From: an uncultured Collinsella sp.
GTDB taxonomy: Bacteria > Actinomycetota > Coriobacteriia > Coriobacteriales > Coriobacteriaceae
Direction: 5' to 3'
DNA: 9,495 bases
NCBI GenBank assembly: GCA_900548935.1
Contig: URMR01000068.1
Coordinates: 1-9,495, forward strand
Part shown: positions 1 to 6,818 of the stretch, one piece after another
Layout: every line of letters starts with the position of its first letter
Numbering within the stretch: the first letter of the stretch is position 1
Notes under the pieces: model-generated
Database searches by the model: none
Told to the model about the DNA's origin: nothing
The model's input: only the letters and a program-made list of their open reading frames with translations
Translations under genes and position numbers: made by a program

Positions 1-37
1 ACAAATTGTCGCTCTGGGCGGCGCGCAGCGTCGGCCC

Positions 38-65
38 GTTACGCGGTTTGGTAAAACCGCGTAAC
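38..65. terminator. Perfect 12-bp hairpin at the hspR stop codon
   Basis: Arms at 38-49 (GTTACGCGGTTT) and 54-65 are exact reverse complements around a 4-nt loop. The right arm overlaps the first base of the hspR stop codon (TAG at 67-65). The hairpin is where the terminator of the dnaK-grpE-dnaJ-hspR operon is expected. Neither strand has a T-run after the stem, so it is not a textbook intrinsic terminator. It could instead stabilise a 3' end, act with Rho, or be a copy of a dispersed palindrome. The structure itself is certain; its role as terminator is inferred from position. Confidence 0.5.
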
Positions 66-481
66 TACAAATCCCCACCGGCGCCCAGCAGCTTGCGCAT
101 GACCTGTTCGGGGTTGACCGAGCCGTCGCGCGGGGCCAGGGCGGTGATCTTCTTCTGCATCTTGTACTCGTGCAGCTCGTCCTCGAGCTGGCGCACGCGA
201 GCACGGAGCTTTTCGTTTTCGCGCTCACGCTCCTCGGCACGCTCCTTCATATCGAGGATGCGCACCACGCCAGCGAGGTTGATGCCCTCGTCGGTCAACT
301 GGTTGATGAGCTCCAGGCGCTCGATATCGGCACGCGAGTACAGGCGCGTGTTGCCGCCCGAGCGCTGGGGATTCACCAAGCCTTTGGACTCGTAGACGCG
401 CAGAGTCTGCGGATGCATGCCGGTCAGCTCGGCCGCCACGCTGATCATGTACAGCGGTTTGTTCCTATTGTCCTCGGCCAT
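65..481 (-). CDS. hspR: MerR-family heat-shock repressor HspR
   Basis: A 138-residue DNA-binding repressor. In actinobacteria HspR represses the dnaK operon, using DnaK itself as co-repressor, so that unfolded protein relieves repression. The winged-helix MerR domain covers about residues 10-75, with the family signature HPQTLRVYE at 23-31 and the wing motif around GGNTRLYS at 42-49. A charged, heptad-like helix at about 78-112 fits the dimerising coiled coil. The C-terminus is short and has no effector-binding domain, and the N-terminal domain has no cysteines, which separates it from metal or redox MerR sensors. It is the last gene after dnaK, grpE and dnaJ, the usual actinobacterial order, 72 nt behind dnaJ. 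The ATG start has a purine-rich AAAGGGG about 9 nt upstream. Identity is well supported by motif and context together. Confidence 0.93.
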   Translation of the reverse strand: MAEDNRNKPLYMISVAAELTGMHPQTLRVYESKGLVNPQRSGGNTRLYSRADIERLELINQLTDEGINLAGVVRILDMKERAEERERENEKLRARVRQLEDELHEYKMQKKITALAPRDGSVNPEQVMRKLLGAGGDL

Positions 482-521
482 GCTACCTGACCCCTTTCCG
501 TCTCGTTATCGTCCATCATAA

Positions 522-537
522 GCCCGCGGGCGCGGGC
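522..537. repeat. Short GC hairpin between dnaJ and hspR
   Basis: GCCCGC at 522-527 pairs with GCGGGC at 532-537 across a 4-nt loop, inside the 72-nt dnaJ-hspR gap. No T-run follows on the minus strand, so it is not a standard terminator. It may modulate read-through or mRNA stability for hspR. In DNA this rich in GC a 6-bp palindrome could arise by chance. Confidence 0.3.
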
Positions 538-553
538 GTGTGCCGCGACCGCC

Positions 554-1519
554 CTAGTACGTCGCCTTGTAACGGTTGACCTTCTCGCGGTAGTCGCGCG
601 TATCGGCCTCGCGCAGCTTGGTCATCGCGTCGCGCTCGTCATCAGACAGGTTCGTGGGAACCTGCACCTTGATCTCGACGAGCAGCGCACCCGTGCGGCC
701 ACGGTGTTTAACGTCGGGCGCGCCCATCTCTTTAAAACGGAACTTCTTGCCCGTCTGGGTGCCCGCCGGTACCTTCAGACGAACCGTCGCCCCGCCGGGC
801 GTGGGCACGTCCACCGTGCAGCCGAGCGCCGCCTCATAGACCGAGATCGGCACCTCCATGGTCACGTCGGCACCCTTGCGCTTAAACAGCGGATGCTCCT
901 CCACATGCGTGGTCACGACCAGGTCGCCGCGCTCGCCGCCGGCAACGCCATACTCGCCGCGACGCTTGTAGCGCAGCTTGCCGCCGTCGACCGCGCCCGC
1001 AGGGACCGAGACCGTAATGGTCTGCTGCTCGCCCGTCGAGGGAATGCGGTAGGTGACCTTGTGCGTCACGCCGCGGAACGCATCCTCGGCCGTTACGTCG
1101 ACAGTCAACGACAGGTCGCCGCCCTTGCGCGCGCGGTTGCGACCCGCGCCGGCACCGGCAGCGCCCGCGGCCCCGGCAAAGCCCGAGCCCCAATCGCTGC
1201 CCCAGGCGCCGTTGCCGCTAAAGATGCTGTCGAAGATGTCGCCCCAGCCGCTGGCACCTGCGCCGGCACCGTAGCCTCCGCCATACGCGCCGCCTGCGCC
1301 CGGCATGCCGCCAAACATGAGCATCTGGTCGTACTCTTTGCGCTTCTTCTCGTCCGAAAGCGTCTCGTAGGCCTCGCTGATCTCCTTGAACTTGGCCTCG
1401 TCGCCGCCGGCATCGGGGTGATATTTTTGCGCGAGCTTGCGAAACGCGCTCTTGATCTCTTTGTCGGAGGCGCTCTTGGATACGCCCAGGATGTCATAGA
1501 AGGTTTTGCCTGCAGCCAT
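554..1519 (-). CDS. dnaJ: DnaJ-family co-chaperone without zinc finger (type II, CbpA-like)
   Basis: A 321-residue Hsp40 that delivers unfolded clients to DnaK and stimulates its ATPase. The J domain covers about residues 6-68, with the essential HPD at 34-36. A Gly/Ala-rich linker runs from about 69 to 132. Two C-terminal substrate-binding beta domains follow at about 134-212 and 215-290. The four CxxCxGxG zinc-finger repeats of type I DnaJ are absent; the protein has a single cysteine, C234. At 321 residues it fits CbpA or the second DnaJ of actinobacteria better than classical DnaJ (about 375-390). It is nevertheless the DnaJ of the stress operon, after dnaK and grpE and before hspR. The ATG is preceded by GGAGAGGAG at about 5 nt. 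A second, zinc-finger DnaJ is likely elsewhere in the genome (inference). Confidence 0.93.
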   Translation of the reverse strand: MAAGKTFYDILGVSKSASDKEIKSAFRKLAQKYHPDAGGDEAKFKEISEAYETLSDEKKRKEYDQMLMFGGMPGAGGAYGGGYGAGAGASGWGDIFDSIFSGNGAWGSDWGSGFAGAAGAAGAGAGRNRARKGGDLSLTVDVTAEDAFRGVTHKVTYRIPSTGEQQTITVSVPAGAVDGGKLRYKRRGEYGVAGGERGDLVVTTHVEEHPLFKRKGADVTMEVPISVYEAALGCTVDVPTPGGATVRLKVPAGTQTGKKFRFKEMGAPDVKHRGRTGALLVEIKVQVPTNLSDDERDAMTKLREADTRDYREKVNRYKATY

Positions 1520-1541
1520 CGTAGCTCCTCTCCTGTTTCAT

Positions 1542-1562
1542 CCGCCGCCCAGCGGGCGGCGG
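1542..1562. repeat. GC hairpin just upstream of the dnaJ ribosome binding site
   Basis: CCGCCGCCC (1542-1550) and GGGCGGCGG (1554-1562) form a perfect 9-bp stem with a 3-nt loop. On the minus strand this lies directly before the dnaJ Shine-Dalgarno sequence. It is the second of two strong hairpins in the 107-nt grpE-dnaJ gap. A likely role is in mRNA stability, processing or attenuation; this is inference. Confidence 0.5.
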
Positions 1563-1591
1563 CTCATGCTTTCATATGGCACTAGGCCAGA

Positions 1592-1621
1592 AAGGGCCCC
1601 GGGTGTTGCCCCGGGGCCCTT
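1592..1621 (-). terminator. Hairpin after grpE, possible attenuating terminator
   Basis: Arms 1592-1603 (AAGGGCCCCGGG) and 1610-1621 are exact reverse complements with a 6-nt loop. The hairpin begins 5 nt after the grpE stop codon. On the minus strand the stem ends in only three Ts (CCCTTTCTGG), a weak tract. It may therefore terminate only part of the transcripts, giving less dnaJ-hspR than dnaK-grpE message. A processing site is equally possible. Confidence 0.55.
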
Positions 1622-1626
1622 CTCAA

Positions 1627-2469
1627 TTACTCCTCGGTGCTCTCGGCCGTATCGGCCGCAGCATCCTCGGGCGCCGCTTCGGGCTCCGGTGCGGGGCGCT
1701 TCTCGCCGCCGTAGGTCACCGTCACCATCGCGGAACGCAGGATGCGATCCGCCATGCGGTAGCCCTTCTGGTACACGTCGTTGACGGTCTCGTCGTACTG
1801 CGATGCGTCCTCGACGCGACCCACAGCCTGATGCTCAAGCGGATCAAACGCCTCGCCCTTGGGGTCGATGGGCTCAACGCCCTCGTGCGCAAACACATCG
1901 AGCAGCTTGGCATGTACCGCGTCAACGCCATCGACGAACTGCTTAAAGTCGTCGGAAAGCTCTTGGCTGCGGGCATGGTCGATCGCGCGCTCAATATCGT
2001 CAATCACCGGCAACAGCGCGGTGACAAGCTTCTCGGTCGCGCGCTCGCGCTCGGCAAGGCGCTCGTTGGCGGTGCGGCGACGGAAGTTCTCCCAGTCGGC
2101 CTGCAGACGGGCGGTGCGCTCGGTGGCGTCCTTTGCCTTGTCCTCGGCGGCCTTCTGAGCCTCTGCCGCAGCGTCGAGCTCATTGCGCACGTCGGCAAGC
2201 TCCTTTTGGGCCTGCTCGAACTTGAGCTTAAAGTCGTTGTCGGCGGCTTCCTCACCGGCGCGGATAGCAGCTTCCACCATCTCGTCCTCGGTCATCGTCG
2301 CCTCCTTGTTGGAATCCTCTACCTGGTTCTCGACAGCCTCGGCGGCCGCGGCCTCGTTGGCCTCGGTATCGTCGACGGCCTCTACGGGAATCTTCACGTC
2401 CTTCTCCTCAGAGTCAACGGGGGCGGCGCCAGCGGCAGCCGCCTCCGTGCGAGCTTTACGGGCGGACAT
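1627..2469 (-). CDS. grpE: GrpE, nucleotide exchange factor of DnaK
   Basis: GrpE dimers release ADP from DnaK and so reset the chaperone cycle. Residues 1-75 are an acidic, alanine-rich low-complexity extension. A long helix/coiled coil follows at about 76-145, containing RLQADWENFRRRT at 121-133. The C-terminal beta-wing domain lies at about 195-252, with the family motif FDPLEHQAV at 208-216 and QKGYRMADRILRSAMV at 234-249. A 28-residue acidic tail ends the protein. At 280 residues it is longer than typical GrpE (about 180-220), because of both low-complexity ends. The first ATG lies 2 nt after the dnaK stop, with GAGGA about 9 nt upstream, so translation is probably coupled. An internal ATG at 2295 (residue 59) has a perfect AAGGAGG 5 nt upstream and would give a 222-residue protein of ordinary length. 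The family assignment does not depend on the start. Confidence 0.95.
   Translation of the reverse strand: MSARKARTEAAAAGAAPVDSEEKDVKIPVEAVDDTEANEAAAAEAVENQVEDSNKEATMTEDEMVEAAIRAGEEAADNDFKLKFEQAQKELADVRNELDAAAEAQKAAEDKAKDATERTARLQADWENFRRRTANERLAERERATEKLVTALLPVIDDIERAIDHARSQELSDDFKQFVDGVDAVHAKLLDVFAHEGVEPIDPKGEAFDPLEHQAVGRVEDASQYDETVNDVYQKGYRMADRILRSAMVTVTYGGEKRPAPEPEAAPEDAAADTAESTEE
2293..2307 (-). promoter_or_regulatory. Strong internal Shine-Dalgarno and ATG within grpE
   Basis: On the minus strand AAGGAGG (2307-2301) is followed by 5 nt and ATG (2295-2293), in frame with grpE at residue 59. It is a full seven-base match to the anti-Shine-Dalgarno sequence, stronger than the site in front of the first ATG. 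It could start a short GrpE form or be the only real start. It could also be accidental, since AAG-GAG codes Lys-Glu in a Glu-rich stretch. Confidence 0.4.
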
Positions 2470-2471
2470 GA

Positions 2472-4364
<1,893 letters not shown>

Positions 4365-4391
4365 TAGAAATTCCCTCTCTCTTGTGCGTTC

Positions 4392-4421
4392 GCGCCGCCC
4401 CGACGGTCTGTCACGCGGCGC
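4392..4421. repeat. Hairpin in the dnaK mRNA leader
   Basis: GCGCCGC (4392-4398) pairs exactly with GCGGCGC (4415-4421) over a 16-nt loop. It lies between the putative dnaK promoter and the ribosome binding site, so it would form in the 5' untranslated region. It does not sequester the Shine-Dalgarno sequence (about 4372-4380), so there is no direct sign of an RNA thermometer. Confidence 0.35.
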
Positions 4422-4465
4422 TTCGGCTTGTCTTTCAGGATGTAGTGTATCCCCTTATGGGCTGG

Positions 4466-4486
4466 AATATACAAAATCTAAGTCAA
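4466..4486 (-). promoter_or_regulatory. Putative dnaK operon promoter region (AT-rich)
   Basis: About 100-120 nt upstream of dnaK the composition changes to AT-rich over 4465-4505. On the minus strand it contains TATATT (4471-4466), five of six matches to a -10 box, and TTGACT (4486-4481), five of six matches to a -35 box. The two are only 9 nt apart, so they cannot form one promoter with normal spacing. No well-spaced partner was found for either. The promoter is probably in this stretch, but its exact elements are undecided. Confidence 0.35.
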
Positions 4487-4491
4487 TTCAT

Positions 4492-4505
4492 ATAAGATTT
4501 CTTAT
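4492..4505. repeat. AT-rich palindrome upstream of dnaK
   Basis: ATAAGA (4492-4497) and TCTTAT (4500-4505) are exact reverse complements separated by TT. It sits immediately upstream of the putative dnaK promoter boxes and abuts the larger 4505-4563 inverted repeat. A short operator-like site is possible, but the length is too small to exclude chance. Confidence 0.3.
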
Positions 4506-4563
4506 TGCCGAGAGTTTAGGTTCTCAAATGCGCAGGTAGATGCGCTGATGGAGTTCTCGGCAA
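4505..4563. promoter_or_regulatory. Nested inverted repeat with HAIR-like site upstream of dnaK
   Basis: TTGCCGAGA (4505-4513) pairs exactly with TCTCGGCAA (4555-4563). Inside lies a smaller GCGCA/TGCGC stem (4530-4534 with 4541-4545). Overlapping the left arm, the minus strand reads TTGAG-N8-CTCTC (4527-4510). This resembles the HspR inverted repeat HAIR (CTTGAGT-N7-ACTCAAG, recalled from actinobacteria), but it is one base short in spacing and has two mismatches in the right half. Given the hspR gene in the operon, an HspR operator is expected near here; this is the only candidate seen. The whole could also be a terminator-like structure of unknown origin. Confidence 0.35.
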
Positions 4564-4626
4564 ATCTATCGAGATCTATGTAGAGATGGCTGAGGTTTGC
4601 GTCCGGGGGTGCCTGGGGGCCGTCTT

Positions 4627-4812
4627 GCGGAAAGCTCATCCCGGTTTGAGCGTGGATTCCGGGTCGCAGTTTCCGTCTGAAGGCTCAGCCGGAAACCGTA
4701 TCCCGTTTTGAGAGCTGATACCGGCTCGCATTTTCCGCTAGCGGGCCTAACCGGAAACTGCAACCCGTTTTTCGACAAAATAATGGGATGCGGTTTCCGC
4801 AAGCACGCTCAA
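4627..4812. repeat. Three tandem copies of a 62-bp palindromic repeat
   Basis: Units at 4627-4688, 4689-4750 and 4751-4812 align without gaps. Each opens with (C/G)CGGAAA, has CCCG near base 15 and carries TTTCCG near base 45. Each unit is itself an inverted repeat: the first ~17-20 bases match the reverse complement of bases ~32-49 (16 of 20 in the third unit, 12 of 17 in the first). The array is therefore six alternating half-elements related to CGGAAACTGCATCCCG. Each unit would fold into a long hairpin with a 12-13-base divergent tail. There is no protein-coding signal. It resembles a REP/BIME-like or MITE-derived intergenic element. No transposase is nearby. Confidence 0.8.
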
Positions 4813-4847
4813 TCGCCCTATATTTCAAGTCACCTTTAGCTAACATT

Positions 4848-4881
4848 TGCGCAGCTCAACGGCCCCACCTGCGCATTTTTT
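4848..4881 (+). terminator. Terminator-like hairpin with T6, no gene upstream
   Basis: TGCGCAG (4848-4854) pairs exactly with CTGCGCA (4869-4875) over a 14-nt loop, followed directly by six Ts (4876-4881). This is the layout of a plus-strand intrinsic terminator, although the stem is short and the loop long. No plus-strand gene lies between dnaK and this point. It would therefore end an untranslated transcript across the repeat array, or protect the ferredoxin gene from read-through. Confidence 0.45.
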
Positions 4882-4933
4882 AGTAAACCTTGGCATACTC
4901 GGCGAACGGTATGAAGATGCCGGTCAGAGGGTA

Positions 4934-4961
4934 TTGCAAACGGTCGCTCCCGTGGTATGTT
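4934..4961 (+). promoter_or_regulatory. Predicted promoter of the ferredoxin gene
   Basis: TTGCAA at 4934-4939 and TATGTT at 4956-4961 are separated by 16 nt. Each matches the vegetative consensus at four of six bases. The -10 is preceded by TG-G, an extended -10 motif. Transcription would start near 4968, giving a leader of about 55 nt before the ATG at 5023. The call rests on spacing and position only. Confidence 0.5.
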
Positions 4962-5022
4962 TTTGCCCGAATCAAACCGGCGCGCATCGCCTGTAGCGTC
5001 GGTCAACAGAGAGGAAACTACC

Positions 5023-5208
5023 ATGGCTCATCCCGTAATTGATGCCGACGAGTGCATCGCTTGTGGCGTTTGCGTCGACTCCTGCCCCGCTGGCGTTCTG
5101 GAGCTCCAGGACGTCGCTACCGTCGCTGACGAGGACTCCTGCGTCGCCTGTGGCGCTTGCCAGGACGCTTGCCCCGCTGGCGCGATCACCGAGATCGTCG
5201 AGGAGTAA
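5023..5208 (+). CDS. Small 2[4Fe-4S] ferredoxin
   Basis: A 61-residue cytosolic electron carrier of the clostridial type. It has two cluster motifs: CIACGVCVDSCP (C11, C14, C17, C21) and CVACGACQDACP (C40, C43, C46, C50), each CxxCxxCxxxCP. As usual in this family, the fourth cysteine of one motif completes the cluster begun by the other. The protein is strongly acidic and has no signal peptide or extra domain. The ATG at 5023 is chosen because GAGGAAA lies 6 nt upstream. The frame stays open to an ATG at 4957, but that lacks a ribosome binding site and would add 22 residues not expected in this family. It is a single-gene unit on the plus strand, convergent with the nad operon. Its redox partner cannot be told from context; pyruvate:ferredoxin oxidoreductase or hydrogenase is usual in anaerobes. 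Confidence 0.95.
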   Translation: MAHPVIDADECIACGVCVDSCPAGVLELQDVATVADEDSCVACGACQDACPAGAITEIVEE

Positions 5209-5247
5209 CAACTCCCCCACTTGCACACTCAAAAGTACACCGTGCAC

Positions 5248-5290
5248 AAAAAAGGAGGCTTCCGCATCGCCGCGGAGGCCTCCTTTTGCA
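5248..5290. terminator. Bidirectional terminator shared by ferredoxin gene and nad operon
   Basis: Stem arms 5250-5265 and 5272-5287 pair over 16 bp with one T-G mismatch and a 6-nt loop. On the plus strand the stem ends in TTTT (5284-5287). On the minus strand it ends in a six-T tract (complement of 5248-5253). It lies about 40 nt after the ferredoxin stop and about 120 nt after the niaR stop, between convergent genes, so it can end both transcripts. Confidence 0.88.
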
Positions 5291-5325
5291 TGTGTGGGCA
5301 GCTAATTTGGAGCGGGACCCTTGGC

Positions 5326-5392
5326 AGTTGCGGTGGAATAGTTCCTGTTTTATGGCTTAGATGCCGATTTTAGGAACTATTTCACCGCAACT
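5326..5392. repeat. 67-nt near-perfect inverted repeat between convergent genes
   Basis: Arms 5326-5346 and 5372-5392 match at 20 of 21 bases when one is reverse-complemented (left arm starts AGTTGCGGTGGAATAG; the right gives GAAATAG at the mismatch). The 25-nt middle contains a further GGC/GCC pairing. It would form a long hairpin at the 3' end of the nad transcript, upstream of the terminator at 5248-5290. There is no T-run or coding signal. It may be a mobile hairpin element, a processing signal or a backup terminator. Confidence 0.75.
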
Positions 5393-5409
5393 TATAGATG
5401 CGGCGTCGA

Positions 5410-5955
5410 CTAGGACAAATCGTCTTCGTAGGGCATCAGGTCTGCTAGGTAGCCTTTTTCCTTGAGCATCGCCTCGATCTCGTCGAGGGTCTGTTCGTCC
5501 TCCGCCGCAATGCGATGGAAGTGGTAGCCGCTGGTCACCGTCAGCAGCGGAAAGCTCTTGCCGCTCTCGATATCGTGCAGGTAGCGCTCGACATCTCGAC
5601 GATTGCGAATGTCCAGGTCGGCCGTGATCTTGCCGTACACGCGGTGATTGACGATCACGTTGAGCACGGCGCCGCCGGCGTCGACGATACTCGTGAGCTC
5701 ATCGCCTGCCTGCTCCACGCTGTGGCGAACCTTGACCAAGCGCGTGGGCACGGCGGGGCTGCTGGGGGCCTCCTGCAGCACATAACCACGGTTGGTGGCC
5801 ACGACATCGTGCCCATCGGCACGCAGCAGGGCGATGTCCTGCACCACGATCTGACGGCTCACGCCAACCTCGCGGGCAAGTGCGCTGCCCGAAACGGGCT
5901 CCTTGGCCACCTCGAGCACGTCCATGATGGCACGGCGACGCTCGCGGGCGTTCAT
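5410..5955 (-). CDS. niaR: NiaR, niacin-responsive transcriptional repressor
   Basis: A 181-residue repressor of NAD-synthesis and niacin-uptake genes, with nicotinic acid as co-repressor in characterised homologues. The N-terminal winged helix-turn-helix of biotin-repressor type is at about residues 5-60, with SGSALAREVGVSRQIVVQDI at 22-41. The C-terminal 3H domain is at about 72-170. Its name-giving histidines are visible: VRHSVEQ (H78), VNHRVYGKI (H104) and GYHFHRI (H145, H147). H78, E86, H145 and H147 match the metal ligands described for the Thermotoga maritima homologue, offset by one residue (from memory), so the metal site looks intact. The length equals the family norm. Its ATG overlaps the nadC stop by one base (TAATG), implying coupled translation. 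As the last gene of the operon it regulates, it is probably autoregulated through the operator at 9318-9361. Confidence 0.94.
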   Translation of the reverse strand: MNARERRRAIMDVLEVAKEPVSGSALAREVGVSRQIVVQDIALLRADGHDVVATNRGYVLQEAPSSPAVPTRLVKVRHSVEQAGDELTSIVDAGGAVLNVIVNHRVYGKITADLDIRNRRDVERYLHDIESGKSFPLLTVTSGYHFHRIAAEDEQTLDEIEAMLKEKGYLADLMPYEDDLS

Positions 5956-6815
5956 TATTTACCGTCCAGCAGACGCAGGTGCTTAAGTGAGAGGTCGAGG
6001 ATCGGGGCGGAGTGTGTCAGCGCGCCCGAGCTAATAAAGTCAACGCCCAGGTCGGCGAGCGCGCGGATATTGCTGGCGTCCACGTTGCCCGAGCACTCGG
6101 TCTTGGCGCGACCGGCGATAAGCTCAATCGCGGCGGTCATGTCGTCATGGGTCATGTTGTCGAACATGATGATGTCGGCGCCGGCCTCCACGGCCTCGCG
6201 CACCATGTCCAGGTTCTCGCACTCAATCTCGACCGTCGTGGTAAACGACGCATGGGCGCGCGCCATCTCGATCGCACGCGTCACGCCGCCGGCGGCATCG
6301 ATGTGGTTGTCCTTGAGCATGACGGCCGTCGACAGGTTGTAGCGGTGGTTGCTGCCGCCGCCAATCTCAACCGCCGCCTTCTCAAACACGCGCATGCCCG
6401 GCGTGGTCTTGCGCGTGTCGACGAGCACGGTCTTGGTGCCCTCGAGCGCTGCAGCCATCTGGTGCGTATAGGTAGCGATGCCGCTCATGCGCTGCAGGTA
6501 GTTGAGTGCCACGCGCTCGCCCGAAAGCAGCACGCGCGCGTCGCCGCGCACTTGGCCCACGTGGTCGCCGGCGTGCACCTCATCGCCATCGGCAACATCA
6601 AACAGCACCGAGCTCTGCGAATCCAGCAACTCAAAGGTGCGGGCAAACACATCCAAGCCGGCGATGATGCCGTCGGCCTTGGCGATAAGCTCCACCGTGG
6701 CGGGACGCGCCGTGGGGCACACGCTCGCCGTGCTCACGTCCTCAAAGGTAATGTCCTCGCGCAGAGCCTGCAGAATCAGATCATCGACGACGAGCTTCAT
6801 GGTAATGGGATTCAT
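5955..6815 (-). CDS. nadC: NadC, nicotinate-nucleotide pyrophosphorylase (quinolinate phosphoribosyltransferase)
   Basis: This 286-residue enzyme converts quinolinate and PRPP to nicotinate mononucleotide, CO2 and pyrophosphate, the last step of the aspartate branch of NAD synthesis. The N-terminal open-faced sandwich domain is at about residues 10-118. The alpha/beta barrel that follows carries SGERVALNYLQRMSGIAT (98-115), DTRKTTPGMR (133-142), GGGSNHRYNL (152-161) and MLKDNHI (166-172). Later come VEIECEN, the FDNM loop and a C-terminal SSGALTHSAPILDLSLK. The R, K and H residues that bind quinolinate and PRPP in this family are all present. Length is normal. The ATG at 6815 lies 3 nt after the nadB stop, and GGAGGAG inside the nadB end serves as its ribosome binding site at 7-8 nt. 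A second ATG at 6800 is possible but has no better site. Confidence 0.97.
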   Translation of the reverse strand: MNPITMKLVVDDLILQALREDITFEDVSTASVCPTARPATVELIAKADGIIAGLDVFARTFELLDSQSSVLFDVADGDEVHAGDHVGQVRGDARVLLSGERVALNYLQRMSGIATYTHQMAAALEGTKTVLVDTRKTTPGMRVFEKAAVEIGGGSNHRYNLSTAVMLKDNHIDAAGGVTRAIEMARAHASFTTTVEIECENLDMVREAVEAGADIIMFDNMTHDDMTAAIELIAGRAKTECSGNVDASNIRALADLGVDFISSGALTHSAPILDLSLKHLRLLDGK

Positions 6816-6818
6816 GGT

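Noticed and set aside
4392..4421. dnaK leader hairpin considered as an RNA thermometer
   Set aside because: The stem does not include the ribosome binding site or start codon, and it is GC-rich, unlike ROSE or fourU elements.
4365..4563. CIRCE element (HrcA operator) upstream of dnaK
   Set aside because: No TTAGCACTC-N9-GAGTGCTAA pattern was found; regulation by HspR fits the operon content.
4566..4802. 78-residue minus-strand open frame upstream of dnaK
   Set aside because: It lies mostly inside the 62-bp palindromic repeat array and has Arg/Pro-rich composition typical of spurious frames and no good ribosome binding site.
4627..4812. Repeat array considered as a CRISPR
   Set aside because: The 62-bp units are contiguous, diverged and palindromic throughout; there are no identical short repeats with unique spacers and no cas genes.
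4957..5022. Upstream in-frame ATG extending the ferredoxin by 22 residues
   Set aside because: It overlaps the predicted -10 box, has no ribosome binding site, and the family starts close to the first cluster motif.
5217..5246. ACTCAA half-site and short TGCAC/GTGCA palindrome after the ferredoxin gene
   Set aside because: There is only a half match to HAIR in a 3' untranslated region, and the 5-bp arms are too short to mean anything alone.
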